Positions 47,852 to 55,937 of a stretch of 64,000 bases of DNA are shown piece by piece. The translations under genes and the position numbers were made by a program. This stretch comes from DATFVA01 sp963764235 (GTDB lineage Bacteria > Bacteroidota > Ignavibacteria > Ignavibacteriales > Ignavibacteriaceae). Location of the stretch: contig CAVXRO010000009.1 in assembly GCA_963764235.1 (NCBI GenBank), forward strand, positions 248,001-312,000, given 5' to 3'. A model generated the notes under the pieces. That model worked only from the letters and a program-made list of their open reading frames with translations, searched no databases and was not told the DNA's origin. The number at the start of each line of letters is the position of its first letter. The stretch's first letter is position 1.

Positions 47852-50074
47852 ATGAGCAAACAAGATCAGAAGATAACAGGACTTGAAGCTGAAATAACCC
47901 GACTTAAGGCCGCTGTTAACGAACTTAAAATATTAAATGAAATAGCGGTATTATCCGGCAAGGCGACGAATATAGACCAGATACTTCACCTGATAGTTGA
48001 AAAATCTATAAATGCAGTGGAAGCAGAGCAGGCCTCTATACTTCTTGTTACTTCAAGCAAAAGAAAACCTTTCAAAACAATTATCCGTCAGGATGATACA
48101 AGCAGTCTGAAACATGACTATCATATCGGTACAAGTATAACCGGATGGGTGATGCTGAATAAAGAATCTTTAATAATAGAAGATCTTCAAACGGATAAAA
48201 GATTTGAACCTTCCGAAGAAGAAAAAAAGGATATTCACTCTGTTTTATGCGTTCCTATCTGGTTTGAAGGTAAAATAACCGGGATCATGATGCTGATAAA
48301 TAAAAAAAATCAAAGGAGCTTTTCACAGGATGACCTTACCCTTATTTCGATAATATCTGTTCAGGCTGGACAGCTGATCAATAATTTACGCTTGCAGCAG
48401 GAAACCCTGCAAAAAGAAAAAGAAGCTGAAAAACTGCAGGAGATTGATAAAATAAAGACAAACTTTTTTACAAACATTTCACATGAATTCAGAACACCGC
48501 TAACATTAATACTCGGTCCCGCACAAAAAATATTAGAACAATCGGGTAACGATAAAATAAATGAAGAGGCCAGACTCATACATCAGAATGCTAAAAAATT
48601 AACCAGGCTGACAAATCAGCTTCTTGATCTTTCCAGAATTGAAGCAGGTAAAATGAAATTAAAAACAAGCAAACAAAACATTTTACCTCTGTTAAATGAA
48701 ATTATCGCCTCATTTCAGCCCTTTGCTGACAGAAAGAAAATATCACTTAAATGTCAAAACGGGCAGGAGGAAATAAATATATATCTCGATAGGGACAAGA
48801 TTGATAAAATCATCACTAATATTTTATCAAATGCACTCAAGTTTACGCCGGAGGGCGGGTGTGTTAATGTTAGTGTAAAGACCAGCCCTGTATTAGATGA
48901 AAATTATGCATTTGACAGTCAGGTTAAAGAGATTGCCGAGATATCCGTTCAGGATAATGGAATCGGAATACCTGAAGAACAACTTGATAAAATATTCGAC
49001 CGGTTCTATCAGCTGGATAACAGATTATCCAAAGAATATGACGGAACAGGAGTAGGGCTATCTCTGACGAAAGAGCTGGTTGAACTGCATAAAGGAAAGA
49101 TATTAGTCGAAAGTGAAGAAGGAAAAGGTTCAATGTTCAGAGTAATATTACCTATGGGGAAAGAGCATTTGCTTGAGGAAGAAATTACAGATGTTGATAC
49201 ACTTGATAAGTCAGAGGAAATCTCCGGTGGTGGTACGCGGGTTCAGGAGAGTAAAGATGCAGCTCCTTCGATAATCAAAAATAAATTTGATATAAACTCC
49301 ATCAGCAAAGAATCACCAACATTATTAATCATTGAAGACAATGAGGATGTCAGACGATACATAAAAGGAATTCTGAACGATTTATATATTATTAAAGAGG
49401 CTTCAGACGGTGAAGAAGGACTTGAAAAGGCATTCGACGTGATTCCTGATCTTATAATAAGTGATATAATGATGCCAAAGAGAGATGGGATACAATTATG
49501 TCATAATATTAAATCCGATTCCAGGACAAGTCATATTCCCGTTATTTTATTAACAGCAAAAACAACATTAAAAGATAAAATAGAAGGATTGGAGACCGGC
49601 GCTGATGATTATCTGACCAAGCCTTTTGAAGCAGACGAATTAAAAGCAAGGATCAGGGGCCTGCTTGACCAGAGAAAAAGAATGCAGGAATATTTCAGAC
49701 AGCATGAATTGTTTGGGGAAGAAATTAAAGATATAACATCATCTGATAAGAAATTTCTGACGGATACAGTAAAAATTATTAAAGAGAATATATCCGATCC
49801 TGCCCTGAGCGTTGAATTACTGGCAAGAAATTTAGCTGTAAGCCGGCAGTTACTTTATAAAAAACTTATTTCACTTGTCGGTGAATCCCCGAATGAGTTT
49901 ATCAGGAGGATCAGGTTGAACAGGGCACAGAAATTAATTGAAAGTAAGTCGGGTAATATATCGGAAATTGCCCTGGAAGTGGGATTCGGCAATCCATCAT
50001 ATTTTGCAGAATGCTTTCAAAAGCAATTTGGTGTTCTTCCCTCTCAATATCATCAAAAATTTTCCGCCCCATAG
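47852..50074 (+). CDS. cytoplasmic hybrid histidine kinase: GAF, receiver and AraC output
   Basis: About 740 residues and no transmembrane helix. A short coiled coil precedes a GAF domain (about 30-170, AEQASILLV...GWVMLNKESLIIEDL). HisKA has the His in FFTNISHEFRTPL (about 210). HATPase_c contains DNGIGIPEEQ and GTGVGLSLTKEL (to about 440). The receiver has IIEDNEDVRRY and the phospho-Asp in LIISDIMMPKRDG (about 537). The AraC domain occupies the last 100 residues (LARNLAVSRQLLYKKL...GNPSYFAECFQKQFGVLPSQY). It is a single-protein regulator sensing a cytosolic signal, and the TonB receptor gene before it is a reasonable target. The upstream TTG at 47837 is an alternative start. Confidence 0.9.
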   Translation: MSKQDQKITGLEAEITRLKAAVNELKILNEIAVLSGKATNIDQILHLIVEKSINAVEAEQASILLVTSSKRKPFKTIIRQDDTSSLKHDYHIGTSITGWVMLNKESLIIEDLQTDKRFEPSEEEKKDIHSVLCVPIWFEGKITGIMMLINKKNQRSFSQDDLTLISIISVQAGQLINNLRLQQETLQKEKEAEKLQEIDKIKTNFFTNISHEFRTPLTLILGPAQKILEQSGNDKINEEARLIHQNAKKLTRLTNQLLDLSRIEAGKMKLKTSKQNILPLLNEIIASFQPFADRKKISLKCQNGQEEINIYLDRDKIDKIITNILSNALKFTPEGGCVNVSVKTSPVLDENYAFDSQVKEIAEISVQDNGIGIPEEQLDKIFDRFYQLDNRLSKEYDGTGVGLSLTKELVELHKGKILVESEEGKGSMFRVILPMGKEHLLEEEITDVDTLDKSEEISGGGTRVQESKDAAPSIIKNKFDINSISKESPTLLIIEDNEDVRRYIKGILNDLYIIKEASDGEEGLEKAFDVIPDLIISDIMMPKRDGIQLCHNIKSDSRTSHIPVILLTAKTTLKDKIEGLETGADDYLTKPFEADELKARIRGLLDQRKRMQEYFRQHELFGEEIKDITSSDKKFLTDTVKIIKENISDPALSVELLARNLAVSRQLLYKKLISLVGESPNEFIRRIRLNRAQKLIESKSGNISEIALEVGFGNPSYFAECFQKQFGVLPSQYHQKFSAP

Positions 50075-50201
50075 GGTCGTTACAATAGCCGCATCATTTT
50101 ATTCAAAACTGGTAGATAACATATCGTTTCATGCTTACCATTCAGGTAAAAGTTTCCCATAATTTATTGAGGGATATTCCGAAAATATTTTGAGGGATTA
50201 A

Positions 50202-50519
50202 ATGGCACTGAGAAATACCCGGGAAATTGATGAGATAATTCCACCAAAGTTTTATTTGAGTCAGAATTATCCAAATCCCTTTAAAGAGACGACCACAATA
50301 AAATATTGTGTGGGATATAAAACGAGAGTGCTGTTAACAATTCATAATTCAGAAAGAGAAACAGTAGACACTTTAATAGACGATATAAAAGAGCCAGGCA
50401 CCTATAAAATCGAAATTGACTTATCAGCGACTAATTATCAGCTGAAGGAAGGCACATTTTATTATCGATTCATTGCGGGAAATTATACAAATGAAAAGAG
50501 GATGAAAGTAATTAGATGA
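50202..50519 (+). CDS. orphan T9SS sorting-domain protein
   Basis: 105 residues made almost entirely of a sorting-domain-like fold: LSQNYPNPFKETTTIKY (about 19-35), a strand region, and a C-terminus ending NEKRMKVIR. The signal peptide and passenger are absent, so it cannot be a normal cargo. GAGGGA before the ATG suggests that translation is possible. It may be the relict of a cargo gene whose 5' part was lost, or a stand-alone adaptor. Confidence 0.6.
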   Translation: MALRNTREIDEIIPPKFYLSQNYPNPFKETTTIKYCVGYKTRVLLTIHNSERETVDTLIDDIKEPGTYKIEIDLSATNYQLKEGTFYYRFIAGNYTNEKRMKVIR

Positions 50520-50587
50520 ACAAAGTGAATAACTGAAGGATAAGACAGGTACGGCAGAAAGTTATTAATTGATGATGCTGAATCAAC

Positions 50588-50605
50588 TCTCTAAAAACTT
50601 AGAGA
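50588..50605 (+). promoter_or_regulatory. leader hairpin
   Basis: A perfect seven-bp stem TCTCTAA-AAAC-TTAGAGA about 35 bases before the ATG at 50639. No T-run follows, so it is more likely a leader element or operator than a terminator. Confidence 0.4.
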
Positions 50606-50638
50606 AATATTTAATAATAATATTCGAGGAGTAATACT

Positions 50639-51208
50639 ATGAAAACATTCTATTTTGTTTTTGTTCTTGCTGCTTTTGCAGGAATTATCTTTTTCGGCTG
50701 CTCTCAGTCTCCTGTGGGTCCGAATGATCAGCCTGATTCTATAAATAAAAAAGGTCCTGTTATACACCGTGTGCAGGGTTCGCTCTTACTATCACTGGAA
50801 GGAAAGACTCTGGGGGGCAGATTTACTGCTCATCAATATTCCGACGAGTCCTATGATGGCGAGTATGAGGTCAACGGCGCAAATGCTTTAGGAGACCCAA
50901 CTTTTAAATGGAACGGTGATATTCTTTTTCTAAAAGTTTGGGAAGGAATAGGACAATATCAGGGAACAATGGGTGTAATGGGAGGGGTTGAGAAGACCGG
51001 ACCATATGCAGGATGGTATGATGTTATTTTTGTTATTGATAACGGTATACCGGGACAATCTTCAGCACCTGATGAAGGGATCAATGTTATCTGGATGACT
51101 CAGGACCTGACAGAGGCAGAAACCTGGTGGAATATGGACACATACGATCTGATTGCTATGTGTTTTGGTTCTCTTCCTGCCGAAAAAGGAAATGTTACAG
51201 TAGAGTAA
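50639..51208 (+). CDS. hypothetical lipoprotein
   Basis: 189 residues. The signal peptide with lipobox ends IIFFGC (Cys 21), followed by SQSPVGPNDQP, a typical FCB lipoprotein linker. The mature part is beta-rich with SLLLSLEGKTLGGRFTAHQYSDES and GMGVVGG-like turns. I do not recognise the family. CGAGGAG precedes the ATG and a good terminator follows, so it is a single unit. Confidence 0.7.
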   Translation: MKTFYFVFVLAAFAGIIFFGCSQSPVGPNDQPDSINKKGPVIHRVQGSLLLSLEGKTLGGRFTAHQYSDESYDGEYEVNGANALGDPTFKWNGDILFLKVWEGIGQYQGTMGVMGGVEKTGPYAGWYDVIFVIDNGIPGQSSAPDEGINVIWMTQDLTEAETWWNMDTYDLIAMCFGSLPAEKGNVTVE

Positions 51209-51231
51209 ACCAGGAATAAATAATTTTTCAC

Positions 51232-51259
51232 CCCGGGCAGAAATGTCCGGGCTTTTTTT
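51232..51259 (+). terminator. rho-independent terminator
   Basis: Stem CCCGGGCA / TGTCCGGG (one G-U pair) with a GAAA tetraloop, followed by CTTTTTTT, 24 bases after the lipoprotein stop. Confidence 0.9.
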
Positions 51260-51394
51260 ATAGTAAAAATTATCAGCTTATCGGGGCCCGGTTTCAAATA
51301 CCGCATTAATTTATTCAGAACTGGTAGAATGAGCTTAAAGCATTGCCTAACATAGAGCGGAGCTATTTTCATATAATAAATAGAGGAGTGAATA

Positions 51395-53048
51395 ATGAAA
51401 TACTTAATACAAACTTTTATTTTGTGTCTGTTAATAACAGCACTGATTTATCCGCAGCCCTGGCAGCTGCAGAGTTCAGATCTTCCATCCGATGCAATTG
51501 CTGCACCGTTCTCACCTGTCGATGATAATATAATATGGGCTTCCTGGTCAAGCAGCTGGTTCGGAACCGGCTCATCAAACGGTTACCTGAAATCTACCGA
51601 TGGCGGCGCCACATGGGTGTGTGATACCATTCCACAGCTTGAAAATGGCGTTATCTGGTGGATAGAGGCCGTGGATGCTAATACAGCCTTTTTAGCCGGT
51701 GGAATCATGGCTGGCCTGGGGAATGCAGGGTGTGTACAAAACAACAGACGGCGGGGCAACCTGGGAAAAACACGCAAGTGCGTATGTCAATTCAGATTAC
51801 GGACCCGGGTACATTCATTTCTTTGATGGCAATAATGGGGTCGTCGTCGGTGAACGAAATCCCGACTATTTTGAAATCTTCACAACTACAAACGGCGGCA
51901 TCGACTGGAATCCTGTTTCCACAACAAATATCCCGCAGGCAAACACAGGTGAATGGCTTAACCCTATTGAAGTGGGTGAGTATGGAGACATTATATGGCT
52001 GCCTACAACGGGCTATCCCTCAAATATACCAAGGTTCTTAAAGACTACCGATAACGGATACAGCTGGGCTGCCTTGGATCCCGGATTGACAGCCGATTAT
52101 TATGCTTTCCCGGCATTCCAGAATGAAAATATTGGAATTCTGTCAGGCTGGTCATTAGATGTATCATCCTATGAACTCAAAAAAACACTTGACGGTGGAG
52201 TTACATGGAACAGTCTTAGCGAGCCTTACGGCGGATGTTCTCCACTTAACGTCAGCTACGTTCCCGGCACCTCATCGGGCTACGTGATCACAGGGTGTTT
52301 AAATGTTAACGGGTATTCAACCGGTTCCGCTTATACACTTGACGGTGGAAATACATGGACGAACCTGGATGACGGGAATTATTGCTATATGATATTTAAT
52401 TCAGATCAATCCGGATGGGCAACAAACTGGGGTACAAACAGTTTCTATAAATATGTCGGTCCGCCGCTGCCTGTACCCGTTGAACTGATTTCATTTACTG
52501 CAAGCGCAGATGGTAATGATGTTACACTTAGCTGGGAGACTTCCACGGAAACCAATAATAAAGGATTTGAAGTGGAGAGAAGTAAAAAGTCAAACGTCAA
52601 AAGTCAAAAGGAGTGGGAAAAGATCGGATTTGTGGAAGGAAAAGGAACGACAACTGAAGAACAAAATTACTCTTTTACGGATAAAGAAGTACCTGAAGGA
52701 TCTTACACCTATAGACTTAAACAAATCGATTTGAACGGTGCAGTAAATTATTCCGAAGAAGTTAATATCGAAGTAAAATCCGTCTATACATATTACCTCA
52801 ATCAGAATTATCCCAATCCTTTTAACCCGACAACAACGATAAAATTCGGACTGAGAAAGGAGTCAAACGTCAGAATAGATATATTCAACAGTATCGGGGA
52901 AAGCGTAAAGACTATTCTTAATGAAAAAAGAGATCCCGGCAACTATACAATCAACTTTAATGCGTTTGATTTACCTAGCGGAGTTTATATCTATAGGATT
53001 GAATCAGGAAGCTTTGTTCAGACAAGGAAGATGCTGTTGTTGAAATAG
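51395..53048 (+). pseudogene. secreted BNR/YCF48-like T9SS cargo, one frameshift
   Basis: About 551 codons. A signal peptide ends LIYPQP. The propeller-like body has YLKSTDGGATW, YKTTDGGATWEKH, KKTLDGGVTWN and YTLDGGNTW turns of the BNR/YCF48 type. A PVELISFTA fibronectin-like module follows, and the sorting domain has QNYPNPFNPTTTIKFGL ending KMLLLK. The frame changes at the GGGG run 51718-51721; removing one G gives AGLGMQGVYKTTDGG. In the fibronectin-like module the inserted KSNVKSQKE is encoded by a GTCAAA-type repeat. The stop codon TAG at 53046 forms the left edge of the DUF1670 element. Confidence 0.8.
52585..52611 (+). repeat. GTCAAA-type repeat inside a coding region
   Basis: Three imperfect units (aaaagtcaaa, cgtcaaaa, gtcaaaagg) lie in frame inside the fibronectin-like module of the T9SS cargo. 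They encode about seven residues that all four paralogous modules in this window lack. Confidence 0.65.
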
Positions 53049-53061
53049 TGCCATTTGGCAC
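53048..53061. repeat. palindromic left terminal repeat of the DUF1670 element
   Basis: GTGCCATTTGGCAC is an inverted repeat in its own right (GTGCCA / TGGCAC). It overlaps a second stem, GCACCTCAA (53058-53066) with TTGAGGTGC (53091-53099), that ends four bases before the first DUF1670 start codon. The arrangement suggests a binding site for the encoded helix-turn-helix proteins. Confidence 0.6.
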
Positions 53062-53102
53062 CTCAAAAATGGATAAATTAAATAAAACAATTGAGGTGCT
53101 AA

Positions 53103-53948
53103 ATGAAAATCAAAAGAAGAGCCTTAAACAGACAACAAATAAAAAGTTCGGAAGGAGAGTTCATCTGGGAATTAGAAAACTCATATGAACTCTCTCCGAA
53201 AATCAGTCAACTGATATTGTGGACAGCAAAAGAATGTTTACTGAAAGAGAACAGTTTAAGAGAAGGTCAGATAGAAGTAACAGCCATAGAGATTGAAGAG
53301 CGGGCAGGAAAAACGATTGAAAAGATGGAGAAGAAAAGGATAAGGATAACAATAGATAATGGGATAGAAGATCTGGAGATACGGCAGGAATATGGAAGAA
53401 TAGAGCTAAGGAGAAAAAAGATAATAAGGATAACAGAAGAAGCGTTAGAACAAAGAGCAGTATTAAGCCAGGAAGATATAAATAAAATATTACAGATAAG
53501 TATAAGAACGGTAAAAAGAGACATAGCCTTCATCAGGAAAGAAGGAATAGAAGTAATAACCAGAGGTTATTTGCATAATATAGGAAGAGGACAAACACAT
53601 AAAGTAAAAATCATCGGTATGTACTTAGACGGAAATACGTATAGTGAAATAAAATTAAAAGCAAGACATTCAACAGGAGCGATAAAAAGGTATCTGGAGA
53701 GTTTCACAAAAGTATTGATGGCACAGAGGAAAGGGATATATAGAATAAAGGATATTAGTGCCGTAACCGGGATAAGTGAAACACTGGTAAAACAATACAA
53801 TGAATTGATAAAAGAGAGTAAAAAAGATAAAACAAGGGCAGAGAATCTTAAGCTGTTAATGGAAAGAAATAGTTACCGGGAGCATATAAAAAAAACAGTC
53901 AGGAAGCATTCAGAGCCTCTGGCAGCTATGATGGGAGGCTTGTTATGA
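53103..53948 (+). CDS. DUF1670-family protein, first of a pair
   Basis: 281 residues, basic, resembling DUF1670 proteins. The N-terminal part (1-115) is unassigned but includes the family-like stretch IDNGIEDLEIRQEYGRIELRR. Then come three helix-turn-helix-like segments: LSQEDINKILQISIRTVKRDI (about 122-142, followed by GIEVITRGY), KVKIIGMYLDGNTYSEIKLK...TGAIKRYLESF (about 165-203), and IKDISAVTGISETLVKQYNEL (about 217-238). It has no RNase-H-type DDE pattern that I can see. Codons are unusually rich in A and G. It overlaps the next gene by four bases (ATGA), so the two are translationally coupled. Confidence 0.7.
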   Translation: MKIKRRALNRQQIKSSEGEFIWELENSYELSPKISQLILWTAKECLLKENSLREGQIEVTAIEIEERAGKTIEKMEKKRIRITIDNGIEDLEIRQEYGRIELRRKKIIRITEEALEQRAVLSQEDINKILQISIRTVKRDIAFIRKEGIEVITRGYLHNIGRGQTHKVKIIGMYLDGNTYSEIKLKARHSTGAIKRYLESFTKVLMAQRKGIYRIKDISAVTGISETLVKQYNELIKESKKDKTRAENLKLLMERNSYREHIKKTVRKHSEPLAAMMGGLL

Positions 53949-54748
53949 GTTTAAATCCGACAAGAGACCGGTATGAAAGCATAAACAAGAGGAACTTTCA
54001 TCAGGCAATAGTAAACCTGCTGGAGAATGAATATAAAATATTAGGCTCAAGAAAAGTACTGGATATGTTGGCAGATGATATAGAAAATCTGCACAGGGAA
54101 TATTATCCCTCAAGTAACCAGGTAGGGTTTGGCGAAATAGTTTTCAGAACGACAAAAGATGACGGACAGAGACAGAGCTATGGAAAGAAGACAGAGGATT
54201 ACGCATCAGTAACGGTAGTTCTGCCACTGATAACCAGAGAAGATGTGGAAAGAAGAATATACTATAAGAAGGGAGACCGAAACAGTAACTATAAGCACAG
54301 AGAAGCAAGGGATATAGAGACGATGGTAAGGTTATTAAAGGCAGCAAAAGTGCAGGGAGGATTATTAAGTGGAGCAGAGCTGAGCGTTCTGATGAACAGA
54401 AGTCTTAGTACAATAAGAAAATATTTAGATGCTTACAGAAAAAAGACCGGAGAAATCCTGCCGCTGAAGGGATATGTTTTAGACCAGGGAAGTCTGCCGA
54501 CTCATAAAGGAATAATAATAAGTTTATATGAACAGGGAATTTCTCCAGCTGATATAGTGCTTAAAACAAGTCACAGTCAGGATGCAGTAGACAGATATAT
54601 AAAACATTATACGCAGGTGAAGCAGTTGATAAAAAAAGGAATGGATGAAGTGGCAATAAAAGAAATAACCGGAAGATCTATAAAAGTTGTAAGAGAATAT
54701 ATTAAGTTATATCATGATCTAAATCCTGGTGCAAAAACAAAACAGTAA
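53945..54748 (+). CDS. DUF1670-family protein, second of a pair
   Basis: 267 residues, a divergent paralogue of the upstream product. The N-terminal half differs (NKRNFHQAIVNLLENEYKILGSRKVLDMLADDIENLHREYY, VTVVLPLITREDVERR). The C-terminal half has the same series of helix-turn-helix-like units: LSGAELSVLMNRSLSTIRKYLDAY, KGIIISLYEQGISPADIVLK with HSQDAVDRYIKHY, and IKEITGRSIKVVREYIKLY. A two-subunit DNA-binding complex is suggested. Its stop lies nine bases from the right terminal repeat. Whether either protein catalyses transposition is not known. Confidence 0.7.
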   Translation: MSLNPTRDRYESINKRNFHQAIVNLLENEYKILGSRKVLDMLADDIENLHREYYPSSNQVGFGEIVFRTTKDDGQRQSYGKKTEDYASVTVVLPLITREDVERRIYYKKGDRNSNYKHREARDIETMVRLLKAAKVQGGLLSGAELSVLMNRSLSTIRKYLDAYRKKTGEILPLKGYVLDQGSLPTHKGIIISLYEQGISPADIVLKTSHSQDAVDRYIKHYTQVKQLIKKGMDEVAIKEITGRSIKVVREYIKLYHDLNPGAKTKQ

Positions 54749-54783
54749 AAATTATCAGGTGCCAAATGGCCCTATAGTAAATA

Positions 54784-54797
54784 AGGAAGATCTTCCT
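54784..54797. repeat. 14-bp perfect palindrome
   Basis: AGGAAGATCTTCCT directly outside the right end of the DUF1670 element, flanked by two copies of ATAGTAAATA (54774-54783 and 54799-54808). The related AATAAGGAAGATCT occurs at 41988-42001 behind another T9SS tail. Confidence 0.6.
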
Positions 54798-54842
54798 AAT
54801 AGTAAATAGTATCAAATGATGCCAGGGAAGGATAGAATCAAG

Positions 54843-55094
54843 TTAATGGTCAGCCGGTAATAAGTCAACATACTGGCTGACTACTGTTTTCGGTAAACGA
54901 GTAACTAACGAAATAGTATTTAAGTCATCAGAGTTTGAGTTAATAAGTTTAACAGCTTCATAATCACGGATGTAACGTTCAACTGCATCCTTAGAATGAT
55001 TAATTCTTTGCTTTTTTCGGGATTTAAATATGAGAACGTAGTTGCGCCCACCGCTAAGTTGAAGTCGCAACATTGGTTTGCAGATATTAGCCAA
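54843..55094 (-). pseudogene. DUF1670 C-terminal remnant
   Basis: The minus-strand frame contains HSKDAVERYIRDYEAVKLIN followed by ISLVTRLPKTVVSQYVDLL. These align with HSQDAVDRYIKHYTQVKQLI and IKEITGRSIKVVREYIKLY of the intact copy. Everything N-terminal to the last two helix-turn-helix units is gone; the preceding 30 residues have no counterpart. It points the opposite way to the intact pair, so it is a separate older insertion and not a local duplication in tandem. Confidence 0.7.
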
Positions 55095-55122
55095 TTTCTT
55101 TCTTTTTCAGCTTATTGTTCTT

Positions 55123-55233
55123 TTATCTGATCAGAACCATCTTTTTTACCTGAACAAAATTACCGGGATGAAGCTGATACAAATAAACCCCGCTGCCAAA
55201 GTCCGAGCCATCAAACTTCACCGTCCCGCCGGT
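55123..55233 (-). pseudogene. truncated T9SS sorting-domain tail
   Basis: In the minus-strand frame that stops at 55123 the product reads TGGTVKFDGSDFGSGVYLYQ and ends FVQVKKMVLIR, the final third of a T9SS sorting domain. A stop codon at 55234-55236 and the HigBA promoter interrupt it upstream. The DUF1670 remnant follows 29 bases after its stop, the same gene order as the intact cargo plus DUF1670 pair at 51.4-54.7 kb. Confidence 0.75.
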
Positions 55234-55256
55234 TTATCTTTTTTAGTACCAACTCA

Positions 55257-55288
55257 TTTGTTCCCAATATGGGAACTTTTTATATTTG
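55257..55288 (+). promoter_or_regulatory. higBA promoter with built-in operator
   Basis: TTTG at 55257-55260, a 20-base spacer and TATATTTG at 55281-55288 fit the Bacteroidota -33/-7 promoter exactly. The spacer holds the inverted repeat GTTCCC-AATAT-GGGAAC (55260-55276), placed so that a bound HigA dimer would block polymerase. The expected transcription start is within a few bases of the higB ATG at 55292, implying a leaderless or nearly leaderless mRNA. Confidence 0.75.
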
Positions 55289-55291
55289 TAT

Positions 55292-55585
55292 ATGCGTATA
55301 ATAGCTGTAAAAACATTGAAATTATTCTGGCAGAAGCATAACGACGCAGAACAGCCTTTAAAAGCATGGTATGCTGAAGCGAAGGCTGCAGACTGGAAAT
55401 CGCCCGTTGATATCCGTAAATTATACAGAACAGCAAGCATTTTAAGCAATAGAAGGATTGTTTTTAATATAAAAGGAAATGCTTTTAGATTGGTTACTGC
55501 AATTAATTATAATTTAAGAATAGTATATATCAGGTTCGTAGGTACTCACAAAGAATATGATAGAATAAATGCTGAGGAAATCTGA
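55292..55585 (+). CDS. higB: HigB-type toxin (RelE superfamily mRNA interferase)
   Basis: 97 residues matching the HigB_toxin family: MRIIAVKTLKLFWQKHNDAE, LKAWYAEAKAADWKSPVDIR and RIVFNIKGNAFRLVTAINY, then VYIRFVGTHKEYDRI. The family cleaves ribosome-bound mRNA. The ATG at 55292 matches the conserved N-terminus; a TTG at 55286 lies within the -7 element. It comes before its antitoxin, the order typical of hig loci, with one base between the genes. Confidence 0.92.
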   Translation: MRIIAVKTLKLFWQKHNDAEQPLKAWYAEAKAADWKSPVDIRKLYRTASILSNRRIVFNIKGNAFRLVTAINYNLRIVYIRFVGTHKEYDRINAEEI

Positions 55586-55586
55586 A

Positions 55587-55937
55587 ATGAATATAAAACC
55601 CATTAAAACAAAAAAAGATTATAATGAAGCTCTCAAAAGAATTGAGAAACTTTTCAGTGCTAAACCTAATACTCCTGAAGGAGACGAACTGGAAATACTT
55701 GTAACCATCGTTGAAGCTTACGAGCAAAAACATTTTCATATTTCCGCCCCCGATCCTGTTGAAGCTATAAAATTCCGGATGGATCAGCTTGGTCTGAAAC
55801 AATCCGATCTTTCTGATGCTATGGGCGGCAGGAACAGGGTTTCAGAAATCTTAAATAGAAAAAGACAACTCACCGCTGAGATGATGAGGAAACTTCATAA
55901 ACAGTTCAATATCCCCGCGGAATCACTTCTGGCTTAA
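55587..55937 (+). CDS. higA: HigA-type antitoxin (XRE family)
   Basis: About 116 residues. The N-terminal part (MNIKPIKTKKDYNEALKRIEKLF) and a conserved middle with DELEILVTIVEAYEQKH are typical of the HigA subgroup that neutralises HigB. The C-terminal XRE helix-turn-helix is IKFRMDQLGLKQSDLSDAMGGRNRVSEILNRK (about 72-103). It should bind the 55260-55276 operator. GAGGAA lies inside the end of higB, so the two genes are coupled. It guards this accessory segment next to the DUF1670 remnants. Confidence 0.92.
   Translation: MNIKPIKTKKDYNEALKRIEKLFSAKPNTPEGDELEILVTIVEAYEQKHFHISAPDPVEAIKFRMDQLGLKQSDLSDAMGGRNRVSEILNRKRQLTAEMMRKLHKQFNIPAESLLA

Larger units (their letters stand above)
53049..54773 (+). 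mobile_element. putative DUF1670 insertion-sequence-like element
   Basis: About 1.7 kb. Left end GCCATTTGGCACCT at 53050-53063; right end AGGTGCCAAATGGC at 54757-54770, its exact 14-bp inverse. ATAG occurs just outside on both sides (53045-53048 and 54774-54777) and may be a target duplication. Inside are two coupled paralogous genes and nothing else. Joining the flanks recreates the T9SS gene end followed by TAAATAAGGAAGATCT, and the same AATAAGGAAGATCT follows another T9SS tail at 41988, which looks like an unoccupied relative of the site. Exact ends are uncertain by about three bases. Confidence 0.65.

Noticed and set aside
53103..54748. Reading the DUF1670 pair as an ordinary DDE or HUH transposase
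   Set aside because: No DDE spacing and no HUH motif can be seen in either protein, so the mobile-element call rests on ends and context only.
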